Of a DNA stretch of 64,000 bases, positions 28,145 through 37,593 are shown in pieces. Both the position numbers and the translations under genes were made by a program. Source of the DNA: Salticus scenicus (taxonomy: Eukaryota; Arthropoda; Arachnida; Araneae; Salticidae); NCBI GenBank assembly GCA_963930645.1, contig CAWVNO010002578.1:750388-814387 (forward strand), in the 5' to 3' direction. Every line of letters begins with the position of its first letter. Position 1 is the stretch's first letter. The notes below the pieces were generated by a model. It did no database searches and was not told the origin of the DNA. It saw only the letters and a list, made by a program, of their open reading frames with translations.

Positions 28145-29056
28145 GGATTCTTCTTCTGATGGATATTCGTCGTCTGATAATTCTCTGGGACTGTCATATA
28201 ATAATTCGTTGTAGCTCGCGTCAGAATCTGGCGAATTGCGCTCATTATAGGATGTGTCTAACCATTCGTCAATTGAATCTTCGTCGGTCGTTTGATCCAT
28301 ATTAGATAACTCGTCGTCGGATGTTTGGTCCATATTGGTTGAATCGTCCAACGTAATTTCTGAATAACTAGTAGCATTACTAACTTCTTCGCAGTCCATT
28401 CTATTATTCGACGATTCAATAACCGCCTTTTTCGCGCGGCCCCTCTTGCGTTCCTTAAACAAATGATCGTTCTTTGTAAATGTATATTTAACGCCTGGTT
28501 CTGTCAATAAAATCAATCGTCTACCCGTCCGGCTCCAGTGTAAGAGTTCAGCGTTATTGAATCGTTTCCAATGCAGCGAGTTTAATACCATATATCCAGG
28601 GTAGAGGGGTTCAGGCAAATGCCAAAATGCTATGTTTAACAATATACAAAAGGCTTTTCTTTGACCGATGAATAATTTTTCATAATCTACCCACTGACAG
28701 TCTGCCGCACTCATAATCCAATTAGAGATCTCCTTTTTCGCTACGTCCGCTTGGCTGTAAGTGAATTCGACAAATTCTTCGGTTATGCCTGGATATTTAT
28801 TGAGAAATTTTACAGCGGCACAAGATTTGGATTTATATTCTTCCAATCTTCTAACTTTACGATAAATTGAATATTTTCTTGGATTGCGGCACTTATAAAC
28901 AACTTCCTGTAAAATTCTAGCCCATAACTGCCATCCTACTGACGGCGTCATTTTTTCAGGATGTATGAACAGCGCATCCCAAACGGCCGTTATGACTTCA
29001 TCTTTCAAGTATTGGCCGATTTCATTAATGTGTTTTTCAAAACCTTTTGTGACTGG
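28140..29056 (-). CDS. DNA polymerase C-terminal region, after an in-frame stop
   Basis: This frame continues directly from the polymerase gene after its TAG at 29057-29059. Its first residues (TKGFEKH) resemble the KG-E motif that begins the thumb region of family B polymerases. It then has a helical thumb-like part, a basic KERKRGRAKK cluster and an acidic tail with repeats (MDQTSDDEL, MDQTTDEDS). There is no stop before A/T block 16, so the frame runs into poly-Lys/Phe codons. No ATG occurs near its start. It is either reached by readthrough or is a broken remnant. Confidence 0.7.
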
Positions 29057-31198
29057 CTAGGGGTCGTCCATAGACTCATAAATATAACGTTTTTTAGATA
29101 TGACGAGTAAGCGTCTCAAGCGCTGTTCGTATTTCAATTCGACGTTTGGTATATCTAGGAACGCGTTTATGCTATCGCAATTGTCTTTTTCCCACTTATG
29201 AACCATCAGACTGTCGGTATCTGCATAACAAACGTGGAAGCCTAAATTTTTCGCGTAATGGTAGGATCCGAGTAGCTGATATCGAGAAAGGGTCACGATC
29301 GACATGGCTATGGGAAGATAGGCTAGGGTCGAGTCTTTACCGGCCATGACTCCGTAAAGCGAGTTAATTAAAATTTTATAGCCCAGCTGGCTATTGTAAT
29401 GATAAATGTCTTTCGTTCGTTTGTATTCAATTTGATGATTTTTACGCAGCGATATAAAATGGCTAACAAAATTAGGTAGAAAGGCTTCCGTCTTCGTATT
29501 AATAACTATGGCATACTCGTCGATTTCTGGATTGAATGTTGGATAGGCAAATTTATCTGTCATAGGCCGATCTTCCAAAAAATCATCGTTGCTATGGATG
29601 CGGTACGGGATGCAAGTCATTTTCTGAGCGGTCTCATTTGCCAGCCATTCGTCGCGGTTCATAATAGTACAAGTGCCGTAACATAAATTACTACTCAGCA
29701 GAGTGCTAGGATACATGCTGGCAAAATCCATAATCACTACATCTTCATAATATCGTTCGGGAAAGCAAAAATTTAACGCACCCTGGTAAGTTTTTCCACG
29801 GAAAGCTGCTTGGTATTTTAAATCGTTTGCTAAACTAATATATTTAGTATTAATCAGAAAACCTCTACATATCGCATGAGTTTTAAAAACCTCTTCTATA
29901 AATCGAGAATTGCCCAAATGTAAACTTTCTACGGTATTCAGTGCCACGATATTGGCCCGTGATAACAAAAACGTAAAAACTGTTTCGAGTTGAAACAATC
30001 GATAAACCAATTCCGAGTCTTTTAAGCAATAATCTAAATATGTGCGAAACGTACCAAATTCAGACGCATCTGAGACTTTGTAGGGTTTCAGCATTTCATA
30101 GCATATTTCAGTCTGCGTTCCTTCCAACAGCTGAGCTGCCAATTCATTGCGATACCAAGCCCATATCCCAACGGTGGCTACTTTAATTTTGGATTCACCA
30201 CCCAATTTCATTTTAGCTATGGCATCTAATCTATAACTTGGCAAATCGGCTTTGGAAAATACTCTTGTAAAAGTATAAAGATCTATTACAAATTTACCGT
30301 CGAACGAAGCCACATTATCTTTACCTATTTTAGCAGATTTGTAACGTCGAATGGTACTGTACTGTTTTAGCCATATCAGTTTTGCAATAATACATGGGAA
30401 ATCGTATGCGTTAATATTATAGCCAGTTATGATTTGAACGTCGGCTAGCAAAGAATGAAAATGGGCTAGCATCTCGGCCTCAGATGTAAAAGCTGTTGCG
30501 CATTCATAATTTGTTAAGGGCTGAGCTCCGTTGGGAAGTAAATAGAGTATTTGTTTTTGGACCCCATTCCGCTTATTCCATTTAAAAAGGCTTATCATAA
30601 CGATTTTATCTGTGCTGAAATGGCAAATTGGAATATGGTTACCGATTAATGGAACAGTTTCTATATCAAATGCTGCCATCGTCCAATCGGGCTCTTCGAA
30701 ACAATTGGGGGTCATACTCAACGAGGACATGAGATCTAAAGAATTGTTTAGAATTTCGTACCATTTGTAGTAGAAAGAATATGTATTAAATTTTAGACAC
30801 AGATCAATATAAATTCGCGTCAGCCAATCCTCGGGGTTATAATAAACCATTTTATAGCAATTAAATAAGCGTCCAACACTCTTATGAGGGGCTGTCGTAT
30901 ATATTTTATAAAAAGGTTTCGATCTATATTCTAATTTGTTTCTAGCTAGCCTATCTTCGAACGAGGGTAAAACTTTTTTGAGTTGAGTGATTTCAATATA
31001 GGTAACATCATTACCCGGAAAATATTTTTTAATTTTACGAACGACAGTATCAATATTATTTGTACATACCCCTATCCATTCTGTGTAATGTTTAAGTTGT
31101 TTTTCGTAATGACCATCCTTATTCAAAAATGATATCTCTACACCAATGACATTTTTTCGACGCCAGGCACAGGACCACTTCGTTGAGAAATTCATCAC
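29057..31198 (-). CDS. dnapol: Family B DNA polymerase, exonuclease and palm domains
   Basis: Motifs appear in the expected order. Exo I is FDIETVP (near residue 178), Exo II YNINAYDFP, Exo III YCLKDSELVY, polymerase motif A DFASMYPSTL, motif B KILINSLYG and motif C YADTDS; KKRY follows near the end. All carboxylates of the exonuclease and polymerase sites are present. This is the replicative polymerase. The frame ends at TAG 29057-29059, shortly after KKRY, where the thumb should follow; that region lies in the same frame at 28140-29056. A TATA cluster lies at about 31225-31245. Confidence 0.9.
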   Translation of the reverse strand: MMNFSTKWSCAWRRKNVIGVEISFLNKDGHYEKQLKHYTEWIGVCTNNIDTVVRKIKKYFPGNDVTYIEITQLKKVLPSFEDRLARNKLEYRSKPFYKIYTTAPHKSVGRLFNCYKMVYYNPEDWLTRIYIDLCLKFNTYSFYYKWYEILNNSLDLMSSLSMTPNCFEEPDWTMAAFDIETVPLIGNHIPICHFSTDKIVMISLFKWNKRNGVQKQILYLLPNGAQPLTNYECATAFTSEAEMLAHFHSLLADVQIITGYNINAYDFPCIIAKLIWLKQYSTIRRYKSAKIGKDNVASFDGKFVIDLYTFTRVFSKADLPSYRLDAIAKMKLGGESKIKVATVGIWAWYRNELAAQLLEGTQTEICYEMLKPYKVSDASEFGTFRTYLDYCLKDSELVYRLFQLETVFTFLLSRANIVALNTVESLHLGNSRFIEEVFKTHAICRGFLINTKYISLANDLKYQAAFRGKTYQGALNFCFPERYYEDVVIMDFASMYPSTLLSSNLCYGTCTIMNRDEWLANETAQKMTCIPYRIHSNDDFLEDRPMTDKFAYPTFNPEIDEYAIVINTKTEAFLPNFVSHFISLRKNHQIEYKRTKDIYHYNSQLGYKILINSLYGVMAGKDSTLAYLPIAMSIVTLSRYQLLGSYHYAKNLGFHVCYADTDSLMVHKWEKDNCDSINAFLDIPNVELKYEQRLRRLLVISKKRYIYESMDDP

Positions 31199-31219
31199 TA
31201 AGGAGATTTGAGGAAATAC

Positions 31220-31278
31220 TTACGTTATATATATATAATATATATACATATGACCTTGAAAAAAAAAAAAAAAAAAAA

Positions 31279-31314
<36 letters not shown>
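31220..31314 (-). promoter_or_regulatory. TATA promoter and A/T block 17
   Basis: TATATATATAA near 31225-31236 and more TATA up to 31247, then CCTTG, A run 31259-31282 and T run 31283-31314. It drives the DNA polymerase. Confidence 0.65.
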
Positions 31315-31318
<4 letters not shown>

Positions 31319-31862
31319 ATATTTTATATATTTGTTTTATGAAGTAATATAGGCGGAGCACTGACATTATTTTTTTTTCTAAATTATGCATGCGGGCAGT
31401 ATAAATATCTATGGTAGGTTTGCCGTCATACAAAGACACTGTATCGTTATATATTTTGAAAGATTTGTAACGTGGAAGGATACCGTACAGTTTTAACCAT
31501 ATCAGTCTTGCAATAATAGGAGTTAAATCGTACGTGTTAATACCATAGCCGATTATAATTTGAACACCGTCTAGCAAAGCATGAAACTGGGTCAGCATCT
31601 CAGCTTCGGATGCAAAAGCTGTCGCGTATTCATAATTTTTTAAGGGTTGCACTCCATTGGGAAGTATATAGAGTATTTGTTTTTCAACAACTCCCTTATT
31701 CCATTTAAGAAGACTGATCAGGACGATTATGTCTCCGCAGATACTGTCTCTGACTAATGGAAAATTTTCTATTTTAAAGGTTGCTATGTTCCAATCGGAC
31801 TTTTCGATAAAATTGGGAATCAACGAGGTTATGAGACCTGTTACTGGAGGACGTCGAGACAT
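31315..31862 (-). pseudogene. Degenerate duplicate of the polymerase exonuclease domain
   Basis: About 130 residues align with the exonuclease region of the neighbouring polymerase (KQILY-LPNG-QPL-NYE-ATAF-SEAEML, IARLIWLK, RYKS-KI). The Exo I aspartate is replaced by lysine (FKIEN for FDIET), while the Exo II aspartate remains (GINTYDL). There are no polymerase motifs. The frame continues without a stop into A/T block 17. It has an intact TATA module, so a catalytically dead fragment might still be expressed. It looks like a partial tandem duplication. Confidence 0.8.
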
Positions 31863-31884
31863 AATGAATATGTGGGTACATTAG

Positions 31885-31940
31885 TTAGCTTATATATATA
31901 GTCAAGCCAAACTAACATTAAAAAAAAAAAAAAAAAAAAA

Positions 31941-31980
<40 letters not shown>
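31885..31980 (-). promoter_or_regulatory. TATA promoter and A/T block 18
   Basis: TTATATATATAG near 31890-31901, then A run 31920-31944 and T run 31945-31980. The leader on its left (GTCGAGACATAATGA, GTGGGTACATTAG) matches other promoter modules. Confidence 0.7.
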
Positions 31981-31982
<2 letters not shown>

Positions 31983-32099
31983 GGTTGGTTGGTTGGTTGC
32001 TAAAGTTCATTAACACATATCTCGGACTTTACTAAACTTATAAAAATATTATCATGAAGTCAGACTGTTGCTGACCATACACTGACAGAGTGAATCCCA

Positions 32100-32276
32100 T
32101 TATTTTATTTTAACAATTTTTCCACAGCGAATACATTTCTTATACAAATTGGGCATTTCATCTATCGCCCTATCTTGTTTTAAAAAAGTTTCATAAGTCG
32201 GTTCGTTGCAGCATTTCATAACATTTGTTTTCTGAGTCCATAGTTTACATTCTTCTTCATTAAATAGAAAATCCAT
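32100..32276 (-). CDS. Small Cys-rich protein (58 aa)
   Basis: This short ORF runs from ATG 32276 to stop 32100. It contains KCC near residue 21 and CIRC near residue 48, spaced as in small zinc ribbons. It is divergent from VP91, with starts 24 bp apart and an AATAAAG between them. The 3' side is followed by TTGGTTGGTTGG and A/T block 18, as at other gene ends. It may be a small transcription-related zinc protein, but the evidence is thin. Confidence 0.5.
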   Translation of the reverse strand: MDFLFNEEECKLWTQKTNVMKCCNEPTYETFLKQDRAIDEMPNLYKKCIRCGKIVKIK

Positions 32277-32300
32277 TCTTAATAAAGCCTCGATACAGAA

Positions 32301-34490
32301 ATGATACGAGTGTTCTTCTTGTCTTTGTTGTTAATTTATTACTGGTATTTTTACGCGCCTGGGTCTGAAAGCGTTACGAAACCTTCTGCTGGTTCACCCT
32401 CAAAAGCCCCGTCGTTCAATTACGTATTCGATTCGAAGAAGCCAAAACATTTTCAGTTTACAGTGAACGGAAAATTAGCTTGGGAGCATACCTTATCCAG
32501 TGACGCTTACATGTTTCATCAAGGCCAAATTTTGGCAGTCGATCCATGCTATGGAAAATCGAACGGCTCGTTGGTTCCGGCTGTAGGACAAAATCTCTAC
32601 GATCACTTGAAATCGGATCCTCAATTGAAAAACCTTCCAAATTTTAAAGAAAATAGTCAGTTTACCGTTCATAAAGGAACCGTTTTCAATTTCGAGTGTC
32701 AAAACGGTCGTGTCTCGAGTCTCCAAATCTGTCCCTCAGGAACTACTCTCATAGCGAACGCTTGCCAGCCCGTCAATGCGTGTACTGGCAGATCGAACGG
32801 AGTAATGCTACCAAATCCTAAAAACATATCCCAGTATATCATGTGTCAGAATGGCAAAGAGGTCTTTATAAAATGTCGTAACGGAACCCTGTTTTATCAC
32901 GATCGATGCGAGCCCGTCAAAGATTTAAATCATTATTGTAAAATTTTTCCAAATACACCTTTTATTCATAACGACGAAACGCGAGTCGAATGTCATAACG
33001 GTAAGCCCGTATTCATTACTTGTAAGCCTGGAACTAAATTTTTGGGTAAAGATTATTGCGAACCTATCAATTGTAATGGTTTACCGGACGGTAGTAACAT
33101 ATCTTTGCCTGAAACAGAAATGCCTCCGTTCAATTTCACGCCTGGATACATGACTTGTAAGAATGGTAAAATTGATGAAACTGTAGAATGTCCTCAGAAC
33201 TGGGATAAATCGAAAGGCGATAACTTGCCATTTTTACCTATGGTTTACAACGGCCAGAAATGTACGGAACCCATATTTTGTGACAATGTCTTTTCCAAAG
33301 ACCCAAATATTATCGTCCCCGTTTACGAATTTACAAAACACGTTAAAAATTGGAGGAATTCTGAAGATTTAGATCATACTGCAGGCTTTATCTGTGAAAA
33401 TGGAGTTCGTAAAAGAAAACTGGTCGACGAAGGCAAACGAATTTCTAAACGTTATAAAATCGAAGATGTATGTGTTTCGGATGAAAAAATATTCATACGC
33501 GACGCCCCAGAATGTTATTACGATTGCGCTGAAAAGAAACATCTGAGATGTCCTAATGGCACAGTTTTTACTGGATCGAAATGCATTCAGAAGCCTAAGA
33601 ATGCTTTCAAATATAATAAGTTTTATCTGTTTGAATTTCCCCAAGTAAATTTAGAATCTTGGATCGAGCCGTTCAATTACCATAAGGATACCATACCAAC
33701 TTGTCAAAAATCCGAAATCTATATCCAGATGTATAATATTTGTTCTCATCCCGATTGTGTCAACTACGCCTTCGTGTCTCAGATTCCACAAATGGCCGTC
33801 CTGTTACCTCGCGAACATGCAGCCAAATGTAAATTTTACGAAAATGAAAGATTATTGAAAAAAGAACCTGTCCATTTTACATATAATTTTTGGACGCAGA
33901 AAATATCAGACTGGCCAGAAGAGCCTTGTCAACCTGGTCAGAAAATACAAACTGGAAATATTATTTGGGATAGTACTGTCTATGCTACGTGCAATATCCA
34001 ACGACCGTTCATATTTTGTCCCTCTATGCATACGAAACGTATCATTTCAGTCTCTGATCAAGAATATGCCTGCGAGCCTCCTCCGACTACGGAATATGTA
34101 GTCAATTGGTTGAACGATTGGTTAGATTTTGCGACTGGAGAATTCAGACAAATAAAACCTGCGATTTGGAACGAAAATAATCCACCGTCCGTCAAATTTA
34201 ATAAAACTATGGATTCAATACATTTAACCGAAAAAGGTTTACAACTGAATACGGGCATGAGGCTTAAATTATTCACTGACCAACCCGTTCAGCTCCAAGT
34301 GCGATATAGAGTGACCTATCCACCCAACGTGGCGTTTGAATATAGCGATGCGGGGCGAAAAGCACTCGTTTCCGATTCTTTGTCTGGATTTATAGTCAGG
34401 CGTGGACAATTTACGAATAAAACGATAACACTTCCTACATATAAACCCGTTCAAATCGTCGAATTTTTGAAAGAAGATCTGTACGTATAA
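32301..34490 (+). CDS. vp91: VP91 / PIF-8 capsid-envelope protein with chitin-binding-like domains
   Basis: The 729-aa protein starts with a short signal-anchor (VFFLSLLLIYYWYFY). It then has several cysteine-spaced modules of the type-2 chitin-binding (peritrophin) form, such as FECQNG-x-C, YIMCQNGKEVFIKCRNG and RVECHNGKPVFITC. Baculovirus VP91 has this same layout and is a component of the entry complex (PIF-8) and of nucleocapsid assembly. AATAAAG at 32281-32287 precedes the start. The C-terminal third has a beta-rich region without cysteines. A small membrane gene follows 10 bp later. Confidence 0.87.
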   Translation: MIRVFFLSLLLIYYWYFYAPGSESVTKPSAGSPSKAPSFNYVFDSKKPKHFQFTVNGKLAWEHTLSSDAYMFHQGQILAVDPCYGKSNGSLVPAVGQNLYDHLKSDPQLKNLPNFKENSQFTVHKGTVFNFECQNGRVSSLQICPSGTTLIANACQPVNACTGRSNGVMLPNPKNISQYIMCQNGKEVFIKCRNGTLFYHDRCEPVKDLNHYCKIFPNTPFIHNDETRVECHNGKPVFITCKPGTKFLGKDYCEPINCNGLPDGSNISLPETEMPPFNFTPGYMTCKNGKIDETVECPQNWDKSKGDNLPFLPMVYNGQKCTEPIFCDNVFSKDPNIIVPVYEFTKHVKNWRNSEDLDHTAGFICENGVRKRKLVDEGKRISKRYKIEDVCVSDEKIFIRDAPECYYDCAEKKHLRCPNGTVFTGSKCIQKPKNAFKYNKFYLFEFPQVNLESWIEPFNYHKDTIPTCQKSEIYIQMYNICSHPDCVNYAFVSQIPQMAVLLPREHAAKCKFYENERLLKKEPVHFTYNFWTQKISDWPEEPCQPGQKIQTGNIIWDSTVYATCNIQRPFIFCPSMHTKRIISVSDQEYACEPPPTTEYVVNWLNDWLDFATGEFRQIKPAIWNENNPPSVKFNKTMDSIHLTEKGLQLNTGMRLKLFTDQPVQLQVRYRVTYPPNVAFEYSDAGRKALVSDSLSGFIVRRGQFTNKTITLPTYKPVQIVEFLKEDLYV

Positions 34491-34500
34491 ACCAAGAAGT

Positions 34501-34746
34501 ATGGACGAACGTTCTTTGGCCCACGGTGTGCTATTTTATTCTTCGTTATATATAAATTGCGTACTGCTGAGTATTGGGGTGACCACGGGTCGTTGGATTT
34601 TCGTATTACTAATACTGTTGACTATAGGACTGACTGCATACGTAATGTATTTGACGACTCAAAATCCAGAACATTTAAAGAATGTTGGCAGCTGGGCAGA
34701 GAAAACACTCTCTATTCATTTGGAAAAACTGAAGTTGTTATTTTAG
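34501..34746 (+). CDS. Small two-span membrane protein (81 aa)
   Basis: Two hydrophobic segments (near residues 8-27 and 31-52) are followed by an amphipathic tail. It starts 10 bp after VP91 and is probably co-transcribed. Its 3' end overlaps the frameshifted part of the kinase gene on the other strand by about 35 bp. It may be a small envelope protein. No family recognised. Confidence 0.7.
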   Translation: MDERSLAHGVLFYSSLYINCVLLSIGVTTGRWIFVLLILLTIGLTAYVMYLTTQNPEHLKNVGSWAEKTLSIHLEKLKLLF

Positions 34747-35282
34747 ATAAAATTTCTCGAACCTGTTGTTCGACAGGGTCATTGATTACGTAAACGTTCG
34801 AACGAGCCTTCAAGAGATTTTCTTTGTAAGAATCATGCAAGCGTTCTAAATAATCTAAGCTTATCAAACGGTCGATCGGAGAGCGGTCCCGGATTCGATT
34901 AAAACGCTTCGAGAGGCTCTACGTCTAAATAAATGAAACAATCTACGTTAAAATTTAAAACTTGATAAATTTTGTCGTACGTATGTAGATCTTGTTCGTT
35001 TAATATCAGCGGGGCAAATATATACCTGGAAGTCCAAGGACACCGTTCGACTAGAATTAAATCGTCACCTTTCGGAAAAGACATTTTTTGATTGTATTGA
35101 GAAATTAAGACTTGGAATTGGAAAGCCGGTCCGTAAAGCGTTTGATTTTCGTACAGATGGGGTAGTAATGTCCATTCGTGTATGGGTTCAGGAAAACATT
35201 TAAAATCTGTAGCCAGTTGTCGCATCAAAGTAGATTTGCCAGCCCCAATCAATCCGTCGATACAGACAATGTAAGGAGCCAT
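34712..35282 (-). pseudogene. Deoxynucleoside kinase with a frameshift
   Basis: The first frame (34899-35282, 127 aa) has the P-loop DGLIGAGKST near residue 9, the EPIHEW substrate region and the ERCPWTSRY motif: a deoxynucleoside kinase of the Drosophila dNK/TK2 type, which phosphorylates deoxynucleosides for DNA synthesis. It stops at 34899. The rest of the enzyme (the RIRDR lid and the YLERLHDSY helix) is in another frame to a stop at 34712. A T run at the junction suggests a small insertion or deletion, or a sequencing error. The two parts should belong to one gene. Confidence 0.8.
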
Positions 35283-35311
35283 GATGAAAGTAAATTAAAT
35301 GTTCAGAGTCA

Positions 35312-35340
35312 AGCGTATTTATATATAAAATATGGCCTTG

Positions 35341-35407
<67 letters not shown>
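35312..35407 (-). promoter_or_regulatory. TATA promoter and A/T block 19
   Basis: ATTTATATATAAAA near 35317-35330, then CCTTG, A run 35341-35377 and T run 35378-35407, then CAAGG. It drives the deoxynucleoside kinase. Confidence 0.7.
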
Positions 35408-35898
35408 CAAGGTTGGTTGGTTGATATATATTTATAATGTTAATTGAATTAAGTATATTTTCAAAAATGAAGATTTAGACTTTGAGTTGACTATTGCAAA
35501 TTCGACCAACTTTAGAAACGTAATCTTAAAATAAAAATATTTTTGAAAACTAATCGTGGAATCGTAATTCTTATTACATATACATAGTAAAATAAGCAAT
35601 TTAATTCAGTCGTTTTTTTTTCAAATTTAAAAAAAAATTGAAAATTTTATAAATTCGACCAACTTTAGAAACGTAATCTTAAAATAAAAATATTTTTGAA
35701 AACTAATCGTGGAATCGTGATTTTTATTACATATACATAGTAAAATAAGCAATTTAATTCAGTCGTTTTTTTTTCAAATTAAAAAAAAATTGAAAATTTT
35801 GACAGAGGTGGTGGCACATCAGCAAATTTAGATAAACTGTTACTTTAGCATGATATATATATAGGCTAGCTAGAGTCAATCAATCAATCAACCAACCT
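35408..35898. repeat. Non-coding region with a 154-bp tandem duplication
   Basis: The unit starting AAATTCGACCAAC occurs at 35498 and 35652, nearly identical over about 130 bp, and ends in a GTCG(T)n/AAATT segment. A TATATATATAGG box near 35854-35865 precedes A/T block 20, but no leftward gene starts after it. I see no ORF. Confidence 0.8.
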
Positions 35899-35916
35899 AA
35901 AAAAAAAAAAAAAAAA

Positions 35917-35960
<44 letters not shown>
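35899..35960. repeat. A/T palindromic block 20
   Basis: A run 35899-35920, T run 35921-35960. Its last T residues form part of the stop codon of the Sushi gene. CAATCAATCAACCAACC precedes it. Confidence 0.85.
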
Positions 35961-35964
<4 letters not shown>

Positions 35965-36861
35965 GTTATAATATCTAAATAATGTTATTATAAATAAAAT
36001 GAAGGATACTATTAAACCAATTGCTGATATGATCCATTCATAGGATCGTCGTCGTAGTGTGGACAAACTTGACGAGACTGGATTGGGTATTTGAGAATTA
36101 GGTTGTAGTATGGGTAAACCTGGCGAGACTGGATTAGGTTGTAGTATGGGTAAACTTGGCGAGACTGGGTTGGCAATGGGCAGTTGAGAATTATTTTCTG
36201 GGCAATTTGGATTTGTCCAAGTTCCGTCCGCCTTACATCTTACAAGCACCTCTTTACCGTCGCACTTTACTGCTGCAAATCCTGGTGAAATTATTCGGGC
36301 ATTTGGTATTATCGGACATGGATCGCATATTATTTCTGGACCGCTCCACTGTCCGTTCGTCTGGCATATTCTTTTGTTGCTACCGACAGCATAAAATCCT
36401 GGGTTGCAAACCACAGTCGCTACTGAATCAACGTTCCTATTCGGATAAGACACGGAACCGTTTTCGGGGTTGTCTAACTCTTCACATTGTATGGGCTCGC
36501 ATTCAATTTTTTTTACTGATGGAATCCATTCGCCAGTAGCAGAACAAAATAGAGATTTGTAAAGGGTTTTGAGTTTAAAACCTTCAAAGCACTTATAAGT
36601 TACCATACTAGGAAATGAATATACTGAGCCTGTATGGTAGCCGTTTTCAATAACAGGAGGTGCACCACAAGACCTTGGAAAGCATTCGACCGACGAAGGA
36701 TTCCATACTAATTCGTCATCTTTTTTTGTTAAAATAGAAAATATAGTGTTAGATCGATATCCATCATCGCATTGCAGAGTAGCTTTATCACCTTCTAAAT
36801 AGGGTGGGTCATGGCTACCCAAGAATTTACCTTTAATAGCGGATGGCAAAGTATATATCAT
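35959..36861 (-). CDS. Sushi/CCP-domain membrane protein
   Basis: The 300-aa protein has three clear complement-control (Sushi) modules. Their marks are C-x-DGY...W-PSSVEC, CGAPP-IENG...YKC-EGF...GEWIPS...C, and C-EL-NPENGS...VVCNPGF...NGQWSGPEIIC. A fourth, poor module (CPIIPNARI...GTWTNPNC) follows. Then come two or three Pro-rich repeats (NPVSPSLPILQP) and a C-terminal membrane anchor (residues about 275-296). Sushi proteins bind other surface proteins; in viruses they can interfere with host defence. No signal peptide is visible at this start, so an upstream start or other export route is possible. Confidence 0.85.
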
Positions 36862-36894
36862 TTATAAAACTTGATTATATAGTTTGAAAATAAT

Positions 36895-37028
36895 ATTTTA
36901 AGGTTTCTCATATCTATATATACGCCCCATAGATCGCATAAAAAACCAGAAGAAGATTGATGCTAGAAGACAAAATGAAGGTTTGAGTACGACTATTTAT
37001 ACAGAATGAATTCAAGCCACACCCACTC

Positions 37029-37091
<63 letters not shown>
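36895..37091 (-). promoter_or_regulatory. Promoter module and A/T block 21
   Basis: TCTATATATACGC lies near 36911-36923 and GACTATTTATACAG near 36986-36999. CCACACCCACTC precedes A run 37029-37056 and T run 37057-37091. A leader like that of other modules (GAAGACAAAATGAAGG) is present. Confidence 0.6.
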
Positions 37092-37095
<4 letters not shown>

Positions 37096-37372
37096 GGTTG
37101 GTTGGTTGATAGTTTTTAAATTTATATTTTTCAGTTAGTTTCTAAAATTATATTTTCTTTATCCAATCAAATTTATTGTAGATGGCGCTGCAGTCTATAT
37201 ATATAGTATATATATATAGTATATCTATTAGGGTGGGTGGGAGTGGAATTTATTTCTTCTACTGTAAGGTCATGCATAAACCAGCTCCGCGATGTCCAAA
37301 CCTATTTCCTTTAAAATAGGATGGGGTAACGTTATTTATACAATATTGGCTTTGAAAAACAAGATGAAATAT
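37092..37372 (-). repeat. R1 element, copy 4 (3' fragment)
   Basis: It has TTGGTTGG, CTAAAATTATATTTTC, GATGGCGCTGCAGTC, TATATAGTATATATATAG and GGGTGGGTGGGAGTGG, and breaks off after GGCTTTGAAAAACAAG near 37364. The R1 promoter half is replaced by the small gene at 37373-37564, so the fragment would be its 3' untranslated region, as for copy 2. Confidence 0.75.
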
Positions 37373-37564
37373 TCAGTTATTTATGTTCGTAGTTATTTCC
37401 CATCCTGGACTCTTTTGAATTTGTTTATGTATAAGATATTTTCGCCATTCCATTGGGTTCATATTATAATATAAAGTATTCAATGTAATTTTTATATATG
37501 CTCGATATAACCTATGATTCCAACAGACAAATAACATGCAAATACACAATAATATAATTAGCAT
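37373..37564 (-). CDS. Small signal-anchored protein (63 aa)
   Basis: The N-terminus (LIILLCICMLFVCW) is a hydrophobic anchor, followed by a basic helical stretch. It is divergent from the gene at 37594 and its message would end in an R1 fragment. That arrangement matches the gene at 22640 and supports it as real, although the ORF is short. Confidence 0.45.
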   Translation of the reverse strand: MLIILLCICMLFVCWNHRLYRAYIKITLNTLYYNMNPMEWRKYLIHKQIQKSPGWEITTNINN

Positions 37565-37593
37565 GCTCTTGCTATTAAATGTACAAATAAAGT

